From an uncultured Acetatifactor sp. (lineage in GTDB: Bacteria > Bacillota > Clostridia > Lachnospirales > Lachnospiraceae): a stretch of DNA of 37,914 nt. Both the position numbers and the translations under genes were made by a program. The stretch lies in the NCBI GenBank assembly GCA_910589655.1, contig CAJUTJ010000038.1:1-37914 (forward strand), given 5' to 3'. The notes beneath the pieces are model-generated. The model saw only the letters and a program-made list of their open reading frames with translations, searched no databases and had not been told where the DNA came from. Each line of letters starts with the position of its first letter. Position 1 is the first letter of the stretch. Positions 25,592-34,154 of the stretch are shown in pieces.

Positions 25592-27016
25592 TTATTTATT
25601 TAGATTTTCAAAATAGTCTCTTATAACCGACTCCATACCGGTGGGGTACTTCCCGTTTGCAATACCTTCATACGCGCTGTCCGTATACCGGCCGATCACG
25701 GAGTTATAATCCACATGTTCTCCTTCCCATGCGAGACCGTTCTGCTGACGGAAATAGTCCGATTGCTGATCTCCGGTCTTATTGCCTGTCAGGGACGGGT
25801 CATCGCCCACGGAATTAGGAATACTGACATAATCATGTGCCGCATCACTGCTTCCTGTTCCCCGGCCGCCCCCTGTACCGGTTCCGTTACCGTTTCCTTG
25901 GCCGTTACCGTTTCCTTGGCCGTTACCATTTCCGTTTCCTTGGCCGTTTCCGCTGCCGTTTCCTTGGCCGTTACCGTTTCCGTTTCCTTGGCCGTTACCA
26001 TTTCCGTTTTGGCCTTGGCCGTTTCCGTCAGAGCCGTTCTGGCCTTGGCCGCTGCCGTTTTGGCCATCTTGCCCGTCACCGTTTCCGTTTTTGTCCCCGT
26101 TGTTCCCATCGGAACTTTCCTCGTCGGAATTTCCGTCCCCGTCACTGCTTTCACCGCCGGAACCTGCACCGGGAGTTCCGGCAGAGGCCAGCTGCTGCCC
26201 GTTCTGATTGGCTATAGCCTTTGCCAACGCCTCCGCACCGGCAATTCCCGCAGCATCCGGATTACTCAGCTGACCGGCAAGATTCTCCAGACCTTGGGCT
26301 GTCTGGCCGTACTTATAGTCCAGCCGCTCCAGAGCGGAAGCAAGGCTTTCCCACGAATCCGCTCCGGACAGTTCCTCTTTAGACAATGCCATGGCATCCG
26401 ACATCTCCTGAAGCTGCGCCCGCTGTTCTTCTGTAAGGCTGTCCATGTCCACGCCTTCCAAAGCATTCAGCAATTCCTCCAGCTCTTCCTGCTCCTCCTT
26501 GGCCTGCTCCTGAACTTTATGATGAATTCTCGCCTGTTCCCGGACGGCAGACGGAAGAAAACCTAAGCCTGTCACCAGCGCCACCGAAAGAAGTAACGCC
26601 AGAATATGCCGTCTATCCGGCCAAAGCGGTATTTTAATCCGCCCACGTATCTCATCATAGTGAACCATTGCGTCCTGTCTCTGCAGCTGTGCAAATTCAC
26701 CGTCCTTATCCAACTGTTCGCAGGCCGTGATCATGCGTTCCTTCAACCCGAAGGAATCCAGACGCCTTGCCGCCTGCTTCATATCCGCCCGTCCGGCCAG
26801 CGCATATACGATTCCCGCCAAAAGTCCTGCCGCAAAACAAAGCCCTGCCGCAAAATGCACATAATAAAACTGCCATACCAAGGATGCCAGCTCACAGAAC
26901 ATCCCAAAAATACCGCCTGCCGCCGCAAAGAAAATCCCGCAGTCGATACCCTTTGCAAGATTCATTTTACGCTTACATATTTTGATCTGATCACAGAGAT
27001 ATTTTTTGATATCCAT
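25592..27016 (-). CDS. Membrane protein with coiled coil and Gly/Asn/Gln repeat region
   Basis: A 474-residue protein, family not recognised. Three membrane helices are visible (about 26-47, 53-75 and 138-157). A Glu/Gln-rich coiled coil follows (about 160-215, QEQAKEEQEELEELLNALEG). Residues about 280-390 are low complexity, built from NGNGQG-type units with Asp and Ser, and a 75-residue conserved-looking C-terminus ends SVIRDYFENLNK. The predicted order suggests helices in the membrane and a long flexible linker that presents the C-terminal domain. It begins 3 bases after the ABC permease stop codon and precedes moxR. Large proteins of this layout occur in MoxR/DUF58/vWA operons; function is unknown. 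Confidence 0.75.
   Translation of the reverse strand: MDIKKYLCDQIKICKRKMNLAKGIDCGIFFAAAGGIFGMFCELASLVWQFYYVHFAAGLCFAAGLLAGIVYALAGRADMKQAARRLDSFGLKERMITACEQLDKDGEFAQLQRQDAMVHYDEIRGRIKIPLWPDRRHILALLLSVALVTGLGFLPSAVREQARIHHKVQEQAKEEQEELEELLNALEGVDMDSLTEEQRAQLQEMSDAMALSKEELSGADSWESLASALERLDYKYGQTAQGLENLAGQLSNPDAAGIAGAEALAKAIANQNGQQLASAGTPGAGSGGESSDGDGNSDEESSDGNNGDKNGNGDGQDGQNGSGQGQNGSDGNGQGQNGNGNGQGNGNGNGQGNGSGNGQGNGNGNGQGNGNGQGNGNGTGTGGGRGTGSSDAAHDYVSIPNSVGDDPSLTGNKTGDQQSDYFRQQNGLAWEGEHVDYNSVIGRYTDSAYEGIANGKYPTGMESVIRDYFENLNK
25880..26090 (-). repeat. In-gene tandem repeat encoding NGNGQG units
   Basis: On the plus strand units such as CCGTTTCCTTGGCCGTTACC recur about ten times with small changes between 25880 and 26090. 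Each encodes Gly/Asn/Gln residues of the preceding protein. All length changes are multiples of three, so the frame stays open. Copy number is likely to vary between strains by recombination or slippage. Confidence 0.7.
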
Positions 27017-27019
27017 ACT

Positions 27020-27952
27020 CTACTGCCTCTTCTCCGCCCTCTTTCCCGCATGTTTCTTAATGGGATTGATGCGCTTGGACGCCAGCCAGAGAAACAGGAA
27101 AGAAACGGCTACGAACATAATTGTGGAAACAATCATCCAGCGGTTCCCTGTGGTTACCAGATTAATGGGACCTGCTGTCCGCATCATGCCCGACGTACTT
27201 GATATTTCGTTTGCCAGTGATTCTCCCGTCATAATCTTGACGAAAAATTCTATCAAATACATCACCGGATTCACCAGTAAAAACAAGTAAAAGTTTTCCT
27301 GATACGTATAAATAATATTATTAGAGACGACATTAAAGTTCGTCATATAGCTGCTGATATACACCGCGAACAAGCCAGGAAGCACCGTAGCGATAAAAAA
27401 GACCAGATAAAATCCGTAAGCCATAATTACCGCACTGACACTTCTCTTACAAAGAGAGGAACACAAAATCCCGATGCTCGCCGCAAAAAACGACATCAGC
27501 AGCGCCACCGCAAAGAACCAGAATAGATAACTCCATGACATTCCTCCGATTACAAAGGAAAGCGCCATAACCGGCATACTGGCAACTACAAAAAACATAC
27601 TCTGTATAATTGCCGTCATCACCTTACCCAGAATGATGGAAAAGGGTGTCATGCTGGTAGTCATCATAATGTCAAAGGTCTGCCGTTCTTTCTCCCCCGA
27701 TATGGCGGAAGCCGTCCGAACCGGCACGATCAAAGCGAGAACCACCAGCTGGGTAACCCCAAGGATAGGATACAGCAGTACCAATGTGCTGTATATATTG
27801 CTCGTGGAATATTTGTTCTCCTCCTGAATAATGAGCATTACAAGGAAGAAAACCAGTGCAAGTATCAATTCATAGACGAATACGCCCCAACAGATCTTCA
27901 TGCTCCGGGACTGTACTCTCACATCTCTCTTAATGATTGGATTCAGCTGCAT
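27020..27952 (-). CDS. ABC-2 type transporter permease
   Basis: A 310-residue permease with six to seven hydrophobic helices and the conserved ABC-2 segment PVRTASAISGEKERQTFDIM and then TTSMTPFSIILGK, as in COG1277 permeases (NosY/GldF-like). It would form the membrane part of an exporter with the ATPase encoded just upstream; the gene overlap is 23 bases. The start at 27952 is selected for an AAGGGAG site and because the frame before it overlaps the ATPase gene with atypical composition. Substrate unknown; context suggests a role together with the MoxR/vWA proteins. Confidence 0.9.
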   Translation of the reverse strand: MQLNPIIKRDVRVQSRSMKICWGVFVYELILALVFFLVMLIIQEENKYSTSNIYSTLVLLYPILGVTQLVVLALIVPVRTASAISGEKERQTFDIMMTTSMTPFSIILGKVMTAIIQSMFFVVASMPVMALSFVIGGMSWSYLFWFFAVALLMSFFAASIGILCSSLCKRSVSAVIMAYGFYLVFFIATVLPGLFAVYISSYMTNFNVVSNNIIYTYQENFYLFLLVNPVMYLIEFFVKIMTGESLANEISSTSGMMRTAGPINLVTTGNRWMIVSTIMFVAVSFLFLWLASKRINPIKKHAGKRAEKRQ

Positions 27953-28895
27953 TTTCCGTTTCTCCCTTCTGTTCCCCCTCATGATCCGTGACTCGCATAA
28001 AGAGCGTCTCCAAACTGCCCTCCTGCTTATGGAAACCTGTGACCAATACATCCTGTGCAATCATGATTCCGATCATCTTGGCGATTTCCTGCTTTGACAT
28101 TGTATGCGTAAGCTTTATCTCCTGCTCTCCCACGGAAGTCACCTTCACTCCCACATGCTCGTTTGCAATTCTCACTGCCGTCTCATGCCCTTCTTCCAGA
28201 GTAATGACCAGTTGATCGTTTCCGAATACACTGTCCATGACATCCTCAATTCGTCCGGAAGCCACCAGATTGCCGTGATCCATAATTCCGATACTGTTGC
28301 ACATCTCTGAAAGTTCCGACAAAATGTGGGAGCTGATTACAATGGTCTTGCCCATATTTTTCAGATTCAACAGGAGTTCCTTCATCTCCACCCTTGCTCT
28401 GGGATCCAATCCCGAATTGGGTTCATCCAAAACCAGCAACGCCGGATTGTGGATCAAAGCCCTCGCCACACACAGCCGCTGCTTCATCCCCCGGGAAAGT
28501 GTATCCACAAAGACTTCTTTCTTGTCGGAAAGATTCACCAACTCCAAGAGATCGTCGGAAATCCTCTCGATTTCTTTAGAGCCCATGCGGTACATGGAAC
28601 CATAGAAATCCATATATTCCTTTACTTTCAGATTGTCATACACCCCAAAGAAATCCGGCACATAACCGATCTGCTTCTTGATTTCTTTTTGATGAGCCAG
28701 AGCATCCACGCCGTTAATGGAAATCTCTCCTGCGGTAGGCAGCATCAGTCCGCACACCATACGGATAGTGGTGGTCTTGCCCGCACCGTTGGGTCCGACA
28801 AACCCAAACAGATCCCCTTGGGGAATATGGAGCGACAGATTTTTGACTGCCTGAAACTTTCCGTAATTTTTATATAAATGACTAATTTGAAGCAT
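27930..28895 (-). CDS. ABC transporter ATP-binding protein
   Basis: A 321-residue ATPase with Walker A GPNGAGKT (34-41), signature LSRGMKQR, Walker B LLVLDEPNSGLDP and H-loop SSH. The signature has R in place of the first G of LSGGQ, common in the NosF/GldA-like group of ABC-2 exporters. The C-terminal 90 residues form the usual accessory domain. AGGGGGTGG is placed 5 bases before the ATG at 28895; the longer frame to 28988 only overlaps the upstream gene. Partner of the permease at 27020-27952 and 13 bases after the large membrane protein gene. Confidence 0.93.
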   Translation of the reverse strand: MLQISHLYKNYGKFQAVKNLSLHIPQGDLFGFVGPNGAGKTTTIRMVCGLMLPTAGEISINGVDALAHQKEIKKQIGYVPDFFGVYDNLKVKEYMDFYGSMYRMGSKEIERISDDLLELVNLSDKKEVFVDTLSRGMKQRLCVARALIHNPALLVLDEPNSGLDPRARVEMKELLLNLKNMGKTIVISSHILSELSEMCNSIGIMDHGNLVASGRIEDVMDSVFGNDQLVITLEEGHETAVRIANEHVGVKVTSVGEQEIKLTHTMSKQEIAKMIGIMIAQDVLVTGFHKQEGSLETLFMRVTDHEGEQKGETENAAESNH

Positions 28896-28908
28896 TCTGT
28901 CCACCCCC

Positions 28909-30957
28909 TTAATTTCTTCCGGTCTGTGTCCCTGCCTGTATATAAGAATAGAGACACCCATAAGAAATCTCATTGCATTTATCCGCAACGGCCTTTTCGT
29001 AGTCCTTTATCACTCCCGTGATCAAGATAATATCATTAGATTCCTTCTTCTTTTCCATGGCGGTGCCGATGCCGATGAGAAGCGCCGCCATATCCTCCTG
29101 TTCGTAATAGCTTATGTTGTCGTAAATACAAACCATATCATGAAGCAGACTATCCAGATAAGCGGGAGCGCTTTGGTACACACACCTTCCTTCCGTGACT
29201 GCCTGCTCTATATCAAGAGTCTCTCCTGCTTTCACATCCGAAAATACCATAATACGGGTATTGGATACTATTGCCATGTATGCCAAGTCATATCCCGTAC
29301 CGTTGGTAGCAGTGCCGCTTGCGTTGCCGCTGCTGTCAAATCCGGTAAGCCCTTCACTCGAAAAAGCACCCTTACTTTCCGCCCTGCCACTCGCATAGAG
29401 AAATCCGTTGTCAAAATTCCCGTTGGGCTTAATCCCCACAGACAGACCGTCGCTGTCATTGTCCACGATATAGTAATAGTCATCAGTGCCGGCAGCGCTG
29501 CTAAAGTAGTAAGAATACCCCCTATATCCCGCCCCCGCCGTATCGTAACTGTCATTTAAACGTATTTCCCAGGGCTTCACACCGGAACAATATGCCAGAA
29601 AATAGGTTTCCTCCCGATTGCTGTTCGTCTGCTGTACCGTGACGGAATAAGCTTTCACTTCGCTTACCCTGACACCTCGCCCGAAAAAGTAAACTCCTGC
29701 GATAAACAGAACTCCCAGCGCAGGCGCCCCAACCCAATACCATTCGCTCCTTTTACACTTACGCAGAATCAGGTACAGAACCGGCCCTACCAACACTACA
29801 TATACGAAAACCAAAACCTTGAGCCATGTAAAATCCACGTCCGAATTACGGCTGTCAATAAAGGAAAGAGCCCTCTGTCCGGTATTCTCCATATTCATAG
29901 CGTCAGGGTAATAAGAATAGCTGCCGGAATTAACCATACTTTCCTGATAAATATTTTGTACCATATAGGTACTTAATTTCTGCAGTTCCTTCTCCCCCAA
30001 AGAATAATAAAGAATAGTCACTGTGCCGTCCCCCAAGGAACAGCAGACAGCCGGGGTTTCTTTACTCTCAGATACGGGACCATTGGCCGTCATTCTGTTA
30101 TAATTTATATCGGCTATGGCCATCTGTGTAAAGTCTATTCCTGCATCATACACATAATTGTAATAATATCCGTACTTATCGGCATTGTCCGATGCAATGT
30201 TTTCCTCACCGGGCTCACTGATATCCATCAAATCCACATCAATAAAATCTTTCCCGAATCCGGTAAGTGTCTGCTCCGCATATGCTCCCGTCCCTAAAAT
30301 CAGCCAGCCGCCGTCACTTACCCAGTCCTGAATCGCCTGAATATTTTCCTCGCTTAAAACAGATACATTGTACCGGTCAATAATCAAAAAGTACAATCCG
30401 TCCAAATATCCTGCCAGATTGTCATTGTCTAATTCCACCAGACTTAAGGGATAATTCCTCCCTTGAATATAAAACGGTTCTCCATCGGCATCCATATAAG
30501 TAAGGTCGGAATACTGGTCGGATAATATTCCTACCGAAATTCCGGACCGCACATTTCCAAACACATCTTTCAGAGAAATGGATTGAATGACCTCCCCCGT
30601 CTCATCTATAAAATTCAAACCACACAATCCGTAAACCGTATTCACCGACCGTTCCGATACGGAAATCGTAAACTGCTTTTTCCCTTGTGCAGGAAGGGTA
30701 ATCTCCGTGTTATAAGCACAATTGTCAAAGCCTGCACCGAAGATGGCCTGTACCGTGCCGGTAAAATCCTCCCCGCTGTTTTCCACCGTCACTTGCACCA
30801 CATACTTACCGTCTTCCTGTTTCAGCACTTTCACGTCACCGGAAAACACTCCCTCCGCAGGCGGAGTATCCGCATATGCCACATAACTCTCCTTACCCCA
30901 TATCAGGCCGAACACAAACAGGAATATGAGAGCCGCCGTCATAATTTGTCTACGCAT
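28909..30957 (-). CDS. Exported/membrane protein with DUF4350-like region
   Basis: A 682-residue protein. It begins with a signal-like segment (MRRQIMTAALIFLFVFGLIW). Then comes a beta-sandwich-like part (VENSGEDFTGTVQAIF) and a region like the glutamine-amidotransferase or DUF4350 fold (YFLIIDRYNVSVLSEENIQA, WVSDGGWLILGTG). Two membrane helices follow near 420 and 450 (VLVFVYVVLVGPVLYLILRK and VGAPALGVLFIAGVYFFGRG), and an external C-terminal domain rich in Tyr, Ser and Gly ends the protein. GGAG lies 9 bases before the chosen ATG. It is the first gene of the eight-gene operon. A GldG-like partner of the ABC transporter is a reasonable inference from position. Confidence 0.7.
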   Translation of the reverse strand: MRRQIMTAALIFLFVFGLIWGKESYVAYADTPPAEGVFSGDVKVLKQEDGKYVVQVTVENSGEDFTGTVQAIFGAGFDNCAYNTEITLPAQGKKQFTISVSERSVNTVYGLCGLNFIDETGEVIQSISLKDVFGNVRSGISVGILSDQYSDLTYMDADGEPFYIQGRNYPLSLVELDNDNLAGYLDGLYFLIIDRYNVSVLSEENIQAIQDWVSDGGWLILGTGAYAEQTLTGFGKDFIDVDLMDISEPGEENIASDNADKYGYYYNYVYDAGIDFTQMAIADINYNRMTANGPVSESKETPAVCCSLGDGTVTILYYSLGEKELQKLSTYMVQNIYQESMVNSGSYSYYPDAMNMENTGQRALSFIDSRNSDVDFTWLKVLVFVYVVLVGPVLYLILRKCKRSEWYWVGAPALGVLFIAGVYFFGRGVRVSEVKAYSVTVQQTNSNREETYFLAYCSGVKPWEIRLNDSYDTAGAGYRGYSYYFSSAAGTDDYYYIVDNDSDGLSVGIKPNGNFDNGFLYASGRAESKGAFSSEGLTGFDSSGNASGTATNGTGYDLAYMAIVSNTRIMVFSDVKAGETLDIEQAVTEGRCVYQSAPAYLDSLLHDMVCIYDNISYYEQEDMAALLIGIGTAMEKKKESNDIILITGVIKDYEKAVADKCNEISYGCLYSYIQAGTQTGRN

Positions 30958-31138
30958 AACCTTCTCCTTTCCACTTCTAAATCCGTTATGGCAAATTACC
31001 AATTTAGCATAACATTTTATTCTTTTAAAATCCCACAAAATATTCCAAAAATTGTTTAAGATTTTCTAAAGATAATATATAAAAGCAGTTTTCGATGCAC
31101 AGTCCCGAAAAATTTTCTATGTATCGGACTGCCTATAA

Positions 31139-31166
31139 CAAAAAAAAGGGCGTTCTGCGAACGCCC
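31139..31166 (-). terminator. Rho-independent terminator after rpmF
   Basis: GGGCGTTC (31148-31155) and GAACGCCC (31159-31166) form a perfect 8-bp stem with a 3-base loop. On the minus strand it is followed by eight or nine T. It separates yceD-rpmF from the large operon, so that operon needs its own promoter. The best candidate is an extended -10 TGTTATGCT about 50 bases before the 30957 start; I am not sure of it. Confidence 0.85.
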
Positions 31167-31187
31167 GATATTGCCGATAATTTTTGA

Positions 31188-31367
31188 TTAATCAACAGTA
31201 ATAACCTGTTTCTTGTTATAAGAACCACAAGCCTTGCAAACTCTGTGAGGCACCATCAATGCGCCGCACTTGCTGCATTTTACCAGAGTAGGAGCACTCA
31301 TCTTCCAGTTTGCTCTTCTCTTGTCTCTTCTACTTTTGGAAGATTTATTCTTAGGACAAATAGACAT
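31188..31367 (-). CDS. rpmF: 50S ribosomal protein L32
   Basis: A 59-residue basic protein starting MSICPKNKSSKSRRDKRRAN with the zinc-ribbon type cysteines CSKCG and CKACG. It is a structural protein of the large ribosomal subunit. An AGGAGG site lies in the last codons of yceD; the spacer between the genes is 2 bases. The gene is followed by a strong terminator. All four cysteines are present, so this is the zinc-binding form rather than a Cys-lacking paralogue. Confidence 0.97.
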   Translation of the reverse strand: MSICPKNKSSKSRRDKRRANWKMSAPTLVKCSKCGALMVPHRVCKACGSYNKKQVITVD

Positions 31368-31369
31368 CG

Positions 31370-31894
31370 TTACACCTCCTTACCTGCGTTGAAGATATCC
31401 TGTATAGCAGCCATACGAGGATCCGGTACAAAAGTATCGCACCCACAATCCTTTATGTTCAGATTCTGCCCGCATTTTGGACAGATGCCCTTGCAGTCTT
31501 CTTTACACAGAATCTTTGCCGGCCAGTTACCTATAATTTCGTTATACACAAAAGTCTCTACATTCAGCTGATACCCTTCCATAAAGCTTAAGTCATCAGT
31601 CTCTTCCTCTTCTGTGGTTACATCAGGCGAAGTAACGATTCTGTCAAAGTCCAGCTCCATTGTCAAGGGAACTTCAGCCAGACAACGGGCACACTCGACC
31701 TTGAATTTCAGCTTAACGGTTCCCTCCACCCTTGCCTTACCGTCTTCCACGTTGGTAAAAGTGAATTCAACCGGAGATTTCTCTATGATCTCATAGCTTC
31801 CCATCCGGCTGTCAAAGCTGGCCATTTCAAGATCTACACTTTCCCGAACCTGCTTGCCTTCAGATGTCAATACATCAGATAAGTTTACTAACAT
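31370..31894 (-). CDS. yceD: YceD/DUF177 family protein
   Basis: A 174-residue protein of the DUF177 family, linked to 23S rRNA and large-subunit maturation in bacteria and plastids. The family core CARCLAEVPLTMELDFDRIV and the end with CKEDCKGICPKCGQNLN (zinc-finger-like cysteines) are visible. It is nearly always found directly before rpmF, as here. The start at 31894 is chosen for AGGAG 7 bases upstream; the frame extends 14 codons further with no support. A consensus promoter lies about 70 bases upstream. Confidence 0.92.
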   Translation of the reverse strand: MLVNLSDVLTSEGKQVRESVDLEMASFDSRMGSYEIIEKSPVEFTFTNVEDGKARVEGTVKLKFKVECARCLAEVPLTMELDFDRIVTSPDVTTEEEETDDLSFMEGYQLNVETFVYNEIIGNWPAKILCKEDCKGICPKCGQNLNIKDCGCDTFVPDPRMAAIQDIFNAGKEV

Positions 31895-31944
31895 AGCGGC
31901 TCCTATGCAATATAATTGTGCAGTCTTACTCCACACACTGATTT

Positions 31945-31973
31945 ATTATACATAAGCCATATAGATTTGTCAA
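31945..31973 (-). promoter_or_regulatory. Consensus sigma-A promoter of yceD-rpmF
   Basis: On the minus strand TTGACA (complement of 31968-31973) and TATAAT (complement of 31945-31950), both perfect, are 17 bases apart. This is the best promoter in the window, fitting a ribosomal protein operon. Confidence 0.85.
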
Positions 31974-32017
31974 TAAATATTTTGTAATTTATTGCCATGT
32001 ATGTGACAGTTGGTTAC

Positions 32018-32115
32018 TTTTCACACCCACGCCACCGCGAGGCGTTTTCACAATGTTTCTGCGTGACAAACCCGAGACAGACATGCGCGAAATCGCTATT
32101 TTTGCGTGTTCAAAC
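32018..32115. repeat. Structured intergenic element with short hairpins
   Basis: The gap between yceD and the DUF3021 gene has no supported gene. It contains ACGCC/GGCGT (32029-32033, 32041-32045) and GCGA/TCGC (32087-32096). The segment CGAGACAGACATGC (32073-32086) is on the minus strand GCATGTCTGTCTCG, close to GCATGTCTCG at 35494-35503 inside another hairpin element. That shared word plus similar GC-rich hairpins suggests one repeat family, though the overall similarity is limited. Confidence 0.35.
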
Positions 32116-32154
32116 CAAATCGGTTAGAATAATGGCCTGGACAGCTGTGCTCGG

Positions 32155-32589
32155 TCAATCCTGCTCCTGTTTTTTATGGTACTCTTCCAGCTTCTCATTC
32201 AATCTTGCCGCATCCGATGAAGCTCTTTTCCATGAAAACGCATTGATTCCCCCAAAAACAACAGCTATGGCCAGTACCATGGCGGCTATGTTACGGAACT
32301 GAGACGGATTATACCAATAGAATAGTGCCCCGCTGCCTAAGACGATTACATTGACAAGTATATAGTGGATTACTGTTTTTATAATCAGTTCCGTCTTCCC
32401 CATCTCCCTGCCCCACGGGTAAATCAATGATATCAGCGTGCACGCTGCCGACACTAACGGCATCTGCCAGAAAAGCGCAGACGTAACCGTATCTGTGGGA
32501 TTAATCACAGTGATAAAAACTGCTACCGCAATTACAACTCCTGTCAATACCATGGAAAATACATGGAGCATAAATCTAATTCTACTCAT
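32155..32589 (-). CDS. DUF3021 family membrane protein
   Basis: A 144-residue protein with four membrane helices (about 9-29, 38-57, 70-90 and 100-117) and a charged cytoplasmic tail (RLNEKLEEYHKKQEQD). DUF3021 proteins are typically encoded right after a LytTR-domain regulator, as here, 13 bases downstream. In streptococcal LytTR systems such as HdrRM and BrsRM a membrane protein holds the regulator inactive; the same role is a plausible inference. Start is the first ATG. Confidence 0.85.
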   Translation of the reverse strand: MSRIRFMLHVFSMVLTGVVIAVAVFITVINPTDTVTSALFWQMPLVSAACTLISLIYPWGREMGKTELIIKTVIHYILVNVIVLGSGALFYWYNPSQFRNIAAMVLAIAVVFGGINAFSWKRASSDAARLNEKLEEYHKKQEQD

Positions 32590-32602
32590 TTATTACATCC
32601 TC

Positions 32603-33040
32603 CTATAGCCCAAGCTTGCCCTTTAAATCAGGCACATATTGTCTGGATACAATCAGCTTTTCTCCGTTTTTCAACAACAACTCAAACCTCCCGTTAAAAG
32701 CGGGACTGAAATTCTTCACCTTGGAAAGATTGATAATAGTGGATTTTGTTGCCCTGAAAAAATCGGTTTCTGCAAATCTTCTCTCCAGCTCATATAATTT
32801 TAGCCTGCATTCGTATACGTCTTTATCCAAATAGGCGAAAACTTTGTTGTCCACTGTCTCAAAATAGTAAATATCCTTTGGATGCACTTGAAAAAATCTT
32901 CCGTCTCTGCACACGGTTATCTTCTCCTGCCCTTCCTTCAAGGCATAGATCATTTGCAGCATCCTGTCATTGAGATGGCGGCATCGGACAATAATCTCAT
33001 CCTCCTCACCCTCCGGGCGGTCTTGTATGGTTATCTTCAT
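32603..33040 (-). CDS. LytTR-type DNA-binding regulator without receiver domain
   Basis: A 145-residue protein. Residues about 45-143 are a LytTR DNA-binding domain: VHPKDIYYFETVDNKVFAYL, FFRATKSTIINLSKV and FNGRFELLLKNGEKLIVSRQ are typical. No phosphoacceptor receiver domain is present, so it would be controlled by its membrane partner (DUF3021) and probably by autoregulation. AGGA lies 9 bases before the ATG. The 187 bases upstream hold three CAGTT words (33114, 33158, 33166) that only partly fit the LytTR box consensus. An ABC exporter pair lies next upstream on the same strand and may be a target or an operon member. Confidence 0.88.
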   Translation of the reverse strand: MKITIQDRPEGEEDEIIVRCRHLNDRMLQMIYALKEGQEKITVCRDGRFFQVHPKDIYYFETVDNKVFAYLDKDVYECRLKLYELERRFAETDFFRATKSTIINLSKVKNFSPAFNGRFELLLKNGEKLIVSRQYVPDLKGKLGL

Positions 33041-33227
33041 TTTACCGTTCCTATATTCTTTCTGATACCAATGGTTTTCCTATTCCAATCGGCTACCTGT
33101 TCCCTATGCTTTTCAGTTACTGCATATCTTTTGCATCCTGCACTCTCCCGCTTTCTGCAGTTATGCAGTTTTCCTGTTTTCGGCTCTCTTCCGGCTTCTT
33201 GTTTTTGATAATAAATTTACCTCGTTT

Positions 33228-34154
33228 TCAGTCCGCCCTATCCTTCAACTTACGCCTTTTATTAAGAAATACGGCAATCATTATAGCTATTATACCATAG
33301 AACGCCAAAATGGAAAACTGTTCCCCTAAGGATATCAGCCTTTCTCCTGCAGTCAGTGTAACACCCATTCTTTCCTGAAAAATTTCCACTGCCTGAGACG
33401 GCATTCCTTCAAATGTTATTTCCGTTACCTCCTCCAGACAAACTTTACGCATCATAGATACTCCCTGAAGGACGGGAAGGCATTTCAATACTGTTTGAAT
33501 CCTCTCCGAGAAGGATGACAGAGGCAGATAAATACCTCCTGCAAATCCTACCAGAGTACCGACGATGGTCAGCATACCTCCCCATGCACTATAGCTGTGG
33601 ATAAACATTGCCAGCAGATAGCCGATGGACGCATACACAAAAGTATTCAGAAAAATCATTCCGCACATAACCATTAATGTAGAAACAGGAAGCAGCCCCT
33701 TTCCTGAAAACACCATATAAAGTTCTCCTGCAATAAGCGTCAGAATACTTAAGCCCGCTCCTGTAAACCATGCTGCAAGCACATATCCCAGCACCAGTTT
33801 CCCCCGTTTCACCGGAGCGACATAAAAGCTGGCAAGACGGCTTTGTTCCTCATCTTGAACCATGGTTCCGATAACCGTAAGCGTGACGGTAACGGAATTG
33901 ACGATTAAGATTCCCGATAATATCCACAGCTGAATTAAATGTTCCACATTAATCCGATCCTGAGCTTCATTTCTCTCCCCGCCATATCTTTCTAACAGCA
34001 GCAGTAAATCTTGACTATTCATACTTCCCAAAAAGATAACCATCAGTCCCAGTACAATCAACATGGACAACACAGAGAAGAACACAGCTTTTTTGTCCCG
34101 CATATAAATAAGACTGTTTCGTTTTGTCAAATACAATATTTCTTTCATTTTCAC
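33228..34154 (-). CDS. ABC-2 type transporter permease
   Basis: A 308-residue permease with a cytoplasmic start (YLTKRNSLIYMRDKKAVFFS), a first helix, a sizeable external loop (about 45-90), five further helices and the conserved SRLASFYVAPVKRGKLVLGY segment. It pairs with the ATPase whose stop overlaps its start by 4 bases (ATGA). Together they form an exporter of the drug/bacteriocin-resistance kind; the substrate is unknown. Confidence 0.9.
   Translation of the reverse strand: MKMKEILYLTKRNSLIYMRDKKAVFFSVLSMLIVLGLMVIFLGSMNSQDLLLLLERYGGERNEAQDRINVEHLIQLWILSGILIVNSVTVTLTVIGTMVQDEEQSRLASFYVAPVKRGKLVLGYVLAAWFTGAGLSILTLIAGELYMVFSGKGLLPVSTLMVMCGMIFLNTFVYASIGYLLAMFIHSYSAWGGMLTIVGTLVGFAGGIYLPLSSFSERIQTVLKCLPVLQGVSMMRKVCLEEVTEITFEGMPSQAVEIFQERMGVTLTAGERLISLGEQFSILAFYGIIAIMIAVFLNKRRKLKDRAD

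Noticed and set aside
25715..26566. Plus-strand frame with VSLAVTVS repeats
   Set aside because: Complement of the Gly/Asn tandem repeat; its apparent membrane-protein character is a by-product of the repeat.
33041..33227. Paired LytTR binding boxes before the LytTR gene
   Set aside because: CAGTT words occur three times, but each misses one or more consensus positions and the spacing does not fit the usual pair, so I do not list them as a site.
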